Origin: Microcaldota archaeon | GTDB lineage: Archaea > Micrarchaeota > Micrarchaeia > Micrarchaeales > CABMGC01 | Reading direction: 5' to 3' | Assembly (NCBI GenBank): GCA_030040265.1 | Contig: JASHUB010000023.1 | Span: forward strand, 1-10,996 | DNA length: 10,996 bases | Shown here: in pieces, positions 1 to 3,569 of the stretch | How positions within the stretch are numbered: position 1 is the first letter of the stretch | Layout: each line of letters begins with the position of its first letter | Notes under the pieces: generated by a model | Seen by the model: only the letters and a program-made list of their open reading frames with translations | Databases searched by the model: none | What the model was told of the DNA's origin: nothing | Made by a program: the position numbers and the translations under genes

Positions 1-143
1 ACGCGATGCTCGGAAATCAGCTCTTCGTACTCCTCAGCGAGCACCTCTATAGCCTGTGACTTATCCTTAAGTCCAAACTGGGCTTTTATCATTGCTAGTA
101 GTCTGTTTGTATCTTCATCTATGTTTATGAGCGCTTTAACCAT
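1..143 (-). CDS. DUF2683 family protein, partial (C-terminus outside window)
   Basis: The minus strand reads MVKALINIDEDTNRLLAMIK and continues FGLKDKSQAIEVLAEEYEEL for 47 complete codons before the left edge. The opening (M-V-K-A-L-I-N-I-D, then N-R-L-L-A-M-I-K, then G-L-K-D-K-S-x-A-I) is what I recognise from the short archaeal DUF2683 proteins. These are small uncharacterised proteins whose N-terminal beta strand plus two helices recalls ribbon-helix-helix DNA-binding proteins or antitoxins. The start is the ATG at 141-143; a TATA box at 173-182 puts the transcription start only a few bases upstream. No partner toxin is visible. Function is unknown; a DNA-binding role is only an inference from the shape. 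Confidence 0.7.
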   Translation of the reverse strand, partial: MVKALINIDEDTNRLLAMIKAQFGLKDKSQAIEVLAEEYEELISEHR

Positions 144-172
144 ATTAACAACGTATTAATACGGCATTAATA

Positions 173-182
173 GATATAAATA
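173..182 (-). promoter_or_regulatory. TATA box of the DUF2683 gene
   Basis: TATTTATATC on the minus strand, centred about 34 bases upstream of the ATG at 143. With the usual archaeal spacing of about 26 bases the start site falls near 151, giving a leader of under 10 bases. Confidence 0.5.
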
Positions 183-206
183 CCTTTCCACACAACAGAT
201 AGAAGA

Positions 207-304
207 CGCCTTGGCCGGGATTTGAACCCGGGTCGCAAGCCTAGTTCCACTCGCAAAATCAGACTTTGATTTTGTCCCTCTCAAGCTCATTCGAACCCAC
301 CGAT
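207..304 (-). tRNA. Orphan tRNA 3' portion (split tRNA half or tRNA remnant)
   Basis: The minus strand carries a perfect T arm (stem CCGGG/CCCGG at 227-231 and 215-219, loop TTCAAAT at 220-226), then the 3' acceptor strand CCAAGGC (208-214) and a discriminator G (207). Upstream is a 5-bp stem GCGAG/CTTGC (250-254 with 235-239, one G-U pair), which could be a long variable arm of the Ser/Leu type. Further upstream is an 8-bp hairpin CAAAATCA/TGATTTTG (254-261 with 267-274). A matching 5' acceptor (GCCTTGG) and a normal D arm with the GG pair are missing upstream, and no 5' half was found elsewhere in the window. A TATA box at 326-335 predicts transcription from about 304, so the piece may be expressed. 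It could be the 3' half of a split tRNA, a tRNA with a non-canonical intron that I failed to fold, or a remnant left by integration. The amino acid identity cannot be read. Confidence 0.45.
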
Positions 305-325
305 GTACAAGCATATGAAATTTGC

Positions 326-335
326 AATATAAATA
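326..335 (-). promoter_or_regulatory. TATA box upstream of the orphan tRNA portion
   Basis: TATTTATATT on the minus strand. About 26 bases downstream is position 304, just ahead of the tRNA-like sequence. The box also lies in the T-rich tail after the hairpin at 336-347. Confidence 0.45.
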
Positions 336-347
336 GCACTCGGGTGC
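336..347 (-). terminator. Possible terminator of the 92-aa membrane protein gene
   Basis: A GCAC/GTGC hairpin with a 4-base loop lies 24 bases past the stop codon at 371 and is followed on the minus strand by a T-rich stretch. The stem is short, so support is weak. Confidence 0.25.
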
Positions 348-370
348 GATTTTATACAAATTCGATTTTT

Positions 371-649
371 CTATAAGCCTGATCCGCGAGGACTTGATGA
401 GAGACCGTCCATCAAGTAATATGCTAACATAATCAAGAGCGATATTATCGGGCTTATAATGGCATCACTTATTGCATCGCCAATCCATCCATAAAAATAG
501 TTTTGTGTGGCAATAGCGAATTGTGCGGTGCTTCCACTTGTAGCTGCACTAAACAACGACGTTGACAAACCAGCAACGTTGAGCAAGCTCAGTGCAGTGA
601 AAAGAGCCACGCACAGGGCCACAAACATTGCTACTGGGTTTTCTGCCAT
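371..649 (-). CDS. Small two-helix membrane protein, unknown function
   Basis: A 92-residue open frame. I do not recognise the family. Residues 6-28 (V-A-M-F-V-A-L-C-V-A-L-F-T-A-L) and 64-81 (I-I-S-P-I-I-S-L-L-I-M-L-A-Y-Y) are strongly hydrophobic and look like two membrane helices. The loop between them, about residues 30-62, is rich in Ser, Ala and aromatic residues, and the short tail is Ser/Gly-rich with one Arg. The TATA box at 670-680 places the transcription start at or next to the ATG at 649, which supports this start and suggests a leaderless mRNA. The gene lies directly downstream, on the same strand, of the hairpin-rich region at 690-996. That makes an association with a structured RNA conceivable but unproven. 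Confidence 0.6.
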   Translation of the reverse strand: MAENPVAMFVALCVALFTALSLLNVAGLSTSLFSAATSGSTAQFAIATQNYFYGWIGDAISDAIISPIISLLIMLAYYLMDGLSSSPRGSGL

Positions 650-669
650 GTTAATCGTTTATCTTTTCA

Positions 670-680
670 AATATATAAGA
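670..680 (-). promoter_or_regulatory. TATA box of the small membrane protein gene
   Basis: TCTTATATATTTG on the minus strand, centred about 25 bases upstream of the ATG at 649. This is the spacing expected of a leaderless archaeal transcript. Confidence 0.5.
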
Positions 681-689
681 TTTTCTTTA

Positions 690-996
690 TAAAAAGCCCA
701 TAACTGCGCAGCAGAACAGCTTTTTACGCTGTGAGGTGTCAGAAAACCTTCGACGGAAACCAAAAATGACCCTATTTTTGTCGTCGAGCTACTGACAACA
801 AGGAAAATCCGTCATTTTCTGCTGTCAGTCAGTTCCTCGCCTGCCTTCGGCAGGCTCGTCACGGTCATTTTGCCCCCCACCAAAATGACCGCAAATGGGT
901 GCCCTTAGATTGCTTGTTTGCAAGCTTAAACGAGCGTTGGCGAGAACGGAACCGCCCCTCACGTTGGTGAGGGTTGCGGTGGAGTAAAGGGCCTTT
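690..996 (-). ncRNA. Probable large structured noncoding RNA (strand tentative)
   Basis: This stretch of about 300 bases holds no convincing protein frame but is nearly filled by paired elements. In plus coordinates the hairpins are: 716-720/728-732 (5 bp); 750-755/782-787 enclosing 761-767/774-780 (6+7 bp); 791-797/823-829 enclosing 803-808/814-819 (7+6 bp); 839-845/849-855 (7 bp); 862-872/881-891 (11 bp); 912-916/921-925 (5 bp); and 951-955/976-980 continuing as 956-962/967-973 (5+7 bp). Two long-range helices nest around some of these: 832-841 with 939-947 (one bulge) and 854-859 with 930-935. AAAGCCC at 693-699 could close the whole with GGGCCTTT at 989-996. The minus strand is mildly favoured: the 798/822 pair is G-U there but A-C on the plus strand, a TATA-like TATTTAAAGG lies at 992-1001, and the far end runs into CTTTTT (691-696). 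The plus strand also has a TATA-like CTTTATAAAA near 685-694. I could not match it to RNase P, SRP or another RNA I know. Confidence 0.5.
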
Positions 997-1001
997 AAAT
1001 A
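992..1001 (-). promoter_or_regulatory. TATA-like box beside the structured RNA
   Basis: TATTTAAAGG on the minus strand would start an RNA near 970-975, at the edge of the hairpin 951-980. The site is nearly palindromic (CCTTTAAATA on the plus strand), so it could also drive rightward transcription. Confidence 0.3.
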
Positions 1002-1090
1002 CCTCACAAAATAACAAATTTCCTTGCAGAATATTTCATTTTCCGCTATCTTTATATATTTCAGAATACGCTTATTACTGTAGTGATAAT

Positions 1091-1342
1091 GTGGCAGCAT
1101 TCAATATCTATGGCTACAACTTCAAGCCCCACAGCGACAACGCGACATACTACGTGAGACAGGGAAACAACTACACCACCCTCAACGAATCCTTCCCCAT
1201 CGTCGCAACAATCTCGATAAATGGCACATGGAGCGGCTTTGGCCCGACCGCATGGTTTGAGCAGTTCCAGCCCGGAACATATACCGTAGCGGTCGGCACG
1301 GAATGGGGAGCGCTAAGGATACTCTACTTCAATGTTACCTGA
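1091..1342 (+). pseudogene. C-terminal fragment of a secreted or surface protein
   Basis: The frame is open back to 974, but only the part from about residue V-A-A-F-N at 1091 looks like protein. It is about 83 residues, beta-rich and aromatic, with several N-x-S/T sites (NAT, NYT, NES, NGT, NVT), and it ends P-G-T-Y-T-V-A-V-G-T-E-W-G followed by alternating hydrophobic residues. That is the style of the last strands of an Ig-like domain in archaeal extracytoplasmic proteins. There is no signal peptide or membrane anchor in front, and the upstream sequence 974-1090 reads as random residues. I therefore take it as the 3' end of a broken gene. A TATA-like TTTATATATT at about 1050-1060 and a GTG at 1091 would also allow a short expressed protein of 83 residues. 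Confidence 0.4.
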
Positions 1343-1407
1343 GTGGAATCGTGATCAAGGTTCAACATGGAGCATAAACCGTCATGCGCTAGTGGATTTC
1401 AAAGAAA

Positions 1408-1418
1408 GTTTTATTAAC
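1408..1418 (+). promoter_or_regulatory. TATA box of the superoxide dismutase gene
   Basis: GTTTTATTAAC, centred 28 bases before the ATG at 1441, predicts an almost leaderless transcript. The 98 bases between the preceding stop at 1342 and this ATG hold nothing else I can identify. Confidence 0.4.
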
Positions 1419-1440
1419 TAGGAGTACTCATATCTCCAAT

Positions 1441-2097
1441 ATGCCTAGCGAACATGAAGTAAAAGATTTCTCTGCGCTTCTCGAGGAGGGTGCGGTCAAG
1501 GGCCTCACGCCGAAGCAGATAAAGGCGCACCTTGGTCTTTATGCGGGTTATGTGAAGAAACTCAACGAGATAGAGCAGAAGCTCGCCGAGATGAGAAAGC
1601 AGCTCGACACCGATCCTGAATATTTGCAGAAGAACGCGAACTTCAGCTACGGCCCATACAGCGAACTGAAGCGACGCGAGATAGTCGCTTATAATGGAAG
1701 TTATCTCCACAAGGCATACTTCGAGAACCTCGAACCGGTCAACGAGCCTGACGATCAATTCAGATCCCTACTGAAGGAATCCTTCGGTACCGTAGATAAA
1801 TGGATGGCCGAGACAAGGGCAGACGCAGCCTCGACACCAGGCTGGGTGCTGGTCACATATGACCGAGTAAGAAAGCAACTCCACAACTGGGTCATAAACG
1901 AGCACAGCATTAATGTGCCGGCGATATCAAACGATGTGGTGATCGCTCTAGACTGCTGGGAGCATGCATATGCTATAGATTACGGCACAGACAAAGCCAC
2001 ATACGTTAACGTATTTCTTTCGAACATAAACTGGGAGGAGACGAACAAGAGGCTCAACGATGTTCTCAACGGCAAGCCTTCGTCTGCGATGAGATAA
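1441..2097 (+). CDS. Fe/Mn superoxide dismutase
   Basis: A cytoplasmic metalloenzyme that converts two superoxide ions to oxygen and hydrogen peroxide. The 218-residue frame has the family layout: an N-terminal helical hairpin (about 20-95) and a C-terminal alpha/beta domain (about 100-210). The metal ligands are visible: H90 in Y-L-H-K-A-Y-F-E-N-L, and D171 and H175 in L-D-C-W-E-H-A-Y. The first ligand is probably H30 in K-A-H-L-G-L-Y-A-G-Y-V, with Y37 as the gateway tyrosine. G-W-V-L-V and N-I-N-W-E-E-T-N are further family marks. Where Mn enzymes often have Gln (N-Q-D), this protein has N-E-H (H155), so metal choice cannot be read off. H30 and Y37 are seven residues apart, against eight in the E. 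coli Mn enzyme as I recall it. The gene appears monocistronic, and its stop lies 3 bases from the convergent tRNA-Asp. Confidence 0.93.
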   Translation: MPSEHEVKDFSALLEEGAVKGLTPKQIKAHLGLYAGYVKKLNEIEQKLAEMRKQLDTDPEYLQKNANFSYGPYSELKRREIVAYNGSYLHKAYFENLEPVNEPDDQFRSLLKESFGTVDKWMAETRADAASTPGWVLVTYDRVRKQLHNWVINEHSINVPAISNDVVIALDCWEHAYAIDYGTDKATYVNVFLSNINWEETNKRLNDVLNGKPSSAMR

Positions 2098-2100
2098 AAA

Positions 2101-2173
2101 CGCCTTGGACGGGATTCGGACCCGTGTCGGAAACGTGACAGGCTTCCATCCTAGACCACTAGACGACCAAGGC
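2101..2173 (-). tRNA. tRNA-Asp(GTC)
   Basis: A complete 73-base cloverleaf without intron: acceptor GCCTTGG/CCAAGGC (2167-2173 with 2102-2108), discriminator G at 2101, anticodon stem GAAGC/GTTTC and loop CTGTCAC giving anticodon GTC, T stem ACGGG/CCCGT with loop TCCGAAT. CCA is not encoded. A possible TATA box (ATTTAAA, 2221-2230) overlaps the end of the HAD gene upstream, which predicts a short 5' leader. The last 30 bases match the orphan tRNA piece at 206-235 at 26 positions in the same orientation. Confidence 0.95.
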
Positions 2174-2230
2174 ATGATGCTCGAAAATCAGTGTCACGCA
2201 AAGTAGTATTGCCCGTTCTGGTTTAAATGT

Positions 2231-2845
2231 TTATCGGAGATAAGGCCTGAGCTGCCTTTCCAACTGGCCCGCGTTCTTGAAGTGTATTGACTTGATACCC
2301 ACCTGCCTTGCGCCGTTCACGTTGACAAGATTGTCGTCTATGAAGATGCACTCTCCTGGCTTCAGTTTGAGGGCCTTTAGGCAGTGCCTGAATATCCTGG
2401 CCTGCGGCTTCCGCATGCCCAGCTTGTAGGAAACGAAGACTTTGTCGAAGTGCGAGTAGTGCCCGAGCTTGACGTCCACTTTCGAGTGGAACGGCAGAGC
2501 GTTGGTGAGGAGCGCTACGGTGTACCCCTTCTGTTTTAGCGCTTTGACGACCGCGACGACCTTCTTGTTCTGACCCTTGCGGCCCGTGTGGTAGAGGTGT
2601 CTCGCATACATCTCCTTCTTGAGCTCCCTGCCGTACTTGATGCCTATCTTCTTGGCGAATTCGTTCCAGAACCTGTCCTCGGTTATCTCGCCGGCCCATG
2701 AGCGGTCGGAGAGCCCGAAGTATGCGCCCTTGACGTGGTCGTAGTCCAGGCCGATGCGGTCTGCGAGCTCGTGGAGCGATATGTTCGTGGTCGGGATGCC
2801 TACGACGCCGGCGTTGTCGAAGATGAATGCCTTTATCTGGCCCAT
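2231..2845 (-). CDS. HAD-superfamily hydrolase (IA-like, YihX type)
   Basis: A 204-residue haloacid dehalogenase-fold hydrolase, probably a small-molecule phosphatase in the cytoplasm. The motifs appear in order: motif I F-I-F-D-N-A-G-V-V with nucleophile D10; motif II L-L-T-N with T114; motif III G-M-R-K-P with K146; motif IV F-I-D-D-N with D170/D171. A helical cap lies between motifs I and II (about residues 20-90), as in subfamily IA. The residue two after the nucleophile is A12, not the usual acid/base Asp; relatives such as YihX, with F-D-L-G-N, also lack it, so the reaction may be slow or specialised. The ATG at 2845 lies 4 bases after the HIT stop, with a GAAGTGA ribosome-binding stretch overlapping that stop, so the two are translationally coupled. 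The substrate cannot be predicted. Confidence 0.85.
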   Translation of the reverse strand: MGQIKAFIFDNAGVVGIPTTNISLHELADRIGLDYDHVKGAYFGLSDRSWAGEITEDRFWNEFAKKIGIKYGRELKKEMYARHLYHTGRKGQNKKVVAVVKALKQKGYTVALLTNALPFHSKVDVKLGHYSHFDKVFVSYKLGMRKPQARIFRHCLKALKLKPGECIFIDDNLVNVNGARQVGIKSIHFKNAGQLERQLRPYLR

Positions 2846-2849
2846 CCGT

Positions 2850-3389
2850 TCACTTCGTTATCTTCTTCTGCAGCGCCTTGAGCTCCTTGTCCGTGGCCCT
2901 TGGTCCGGGAAGGGTGTTGACGTAGCCCTCGTACTTGGCCGAGAACTTGGTCTGGGGCGCCATCATGCTGTCGTGCTTGCTCTTGAGCCCGTGCGCCGGG
3001 TAGAGCTTGCCATGCAGGTGGTCTATTCCTGTGCCCTCGAGCACGAAGTGCACGCGCTTTGCGCCCAGCTTCTTCTCCAGGAGATGCGCGACCTTCTTCG
3101 ACGCGACCATGAGCTTCCTCAGGTCCCTGTTCCTCAGGTCGAATGCATAGCTCTCGTGGTGCTGCTTCGGTATGACGAGCGTCACTCCAGGAGTGTTCGG
3201 GAATATGTCCAGGATGGCTATGTACTCGTGGTCCTCCCAGATCCTGTACGCCGGGGCCTTGCCCGCGACTATGTCGCAGAATGCGTCCCTGTGCTTGACC
3301 GTGTTGCCGTACACGTCCTTCTTGCCCGCGCTCGGCTTCGCCTTCTTGGCCTTAGCGGCCCTGCGTGGCTTTGCAGCCTTCTTAGCCAT
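2850..3389 (-). CDS. HIT family nucleotide-binding protein
   Basis: A 179-residue histidine triad protein. Such proteins hydrolyse or transfer nucleoside-phosphate groups (AMP-lysine, dinucleoside polyphosphates and similar). The core starts near residue 33 with D-A-F-C-D-I-V-A-G-K-A-P-A-Y-R-I-W-E-D, followed by I-L-D-I-F-P-N-T-P-G-V-T-L-V-I-P-K-Q-H. The active-site motif is D-H-L-H-G-K-L-Y-P: H124 and the expected catalytic H126 are present, but the third position of the triad is K128 instead of His. Residues 1-24 are an unusual Lys/Ala/Arg-rich tail (M-A-K-K-A-A-K-P-R-R...) that may bind RNA or DNA. A GTGAT stretch lies a few bases before the ATG at 3389. The gene starts 17 bases after tRNA-Tyr on the same strand and is probably cotranscribed with it and with the HAD gene. 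Confidence 0.88.
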   Translation of the reverse strand: MAKKAAKPRRAAKAKKAKPSAGKKDVYGNTVKHRDAFCDIVAGKAPAYRIWEDHEYIAILDIFPNTPGVTLVIPKQHHESYAFDLRNRDLRKLMVASKKVAHLLEKKLGAKRVHFVLEGTGIDHLHGKLYPAHGLKSKHDSMMAPQTKFSAKYEGYVNTLPGPRATDKELKALQKKITK

Positions 3390-3406
3390 TCAATCACTTC
3401 AGTATT

Positions 3407-3507
3407 TCCCGTTGGAGCGAGTCGAACGCCCAACCTGCCGGTTTCTAACATGAAAATGTTAGGATTTCAGACTACAGCCGGCCGCTCTGCCATTGAGCTA
3501 CAACGGG
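3407..3507 (-). tRNA. tRNA-Tyr(GTA) with a 29-base intron
   Basis: Exons at 3472-3507 and 3407-3442 give a 72-base mature tRNA: acceptor CCCGTTG/CAACGGG with C1-G72 (the archaeal tRNA-Tyr identity pair) and discriminator A, D arm GCTC/GAGC, anticodon stem GCCGG/CCGGC, loop with anticodon GTA, T stem GGGCG/CGCTC with loop TTCGACT. The intron (3443-3471) follows position 37 and forms its own 7-bp hairpin CTAACAT/ATGTTAG with loop TTTC. A strict bulge-helix-bulge is not obvious at the splice sites, only a relaxed form. CCA is not encoded. TATA-like boxes lie upstream at 3522-3527 and 3541-3553. Confidence 0.93.
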
Positions 3508-3540
3508 GCCAATGTATAGGGTATATAGAGAGCGTCAACA

Positions 3541-3553
3541 TTAATATATTTAT
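3541..3553 (+). promoter_or_regulatory. TATA box and ribosome-binding site of the AAA ATPase gene
   Basis: TTAATATATTTAT is centred about 23 bases before the ATG at 3570, and GGGGGA (3557-3562) lies 7 bases before it. The AT-rich box is nearly symmetrical and may also serve the divergent tRNA-Tyr. Confidence 0.45.
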
Positions 3554-3569
3554 GTTGGGGGATTAAATT

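Noticed and set aside
507..692. Plus-strand frame of 61 codons over the small membrane protein
   Set aside because: It is antisense to the better-supported 92-aa gene, which has a well-placed TATA box and a clear membrane-protein pattern.
690..996. RNase P RNA or SRP RNA as the identity of the hairpin island
   Set aside because: The GAGGAA-like and AGAAAATGAC-like strings on the minus strand lie within 30 bases of each other and cannot form the P4 core. No SRP helix 8 motif is visible.
5..2191. Near-repeat of 16 bases: 5-20 and 2176-2191 differ at one position
   Set aside because: In an 11-kb window about one 15-of-16 match is expected by chance, and the left copy lies inside coding sequence.
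2754..3566. Long plus-strand frame of 270 codons
   Set aside because: It runs antisense to the HIT and HAD genes and through tRNA-Tyr. The HIT and HAD frames have clear family motifs, and this one has none.
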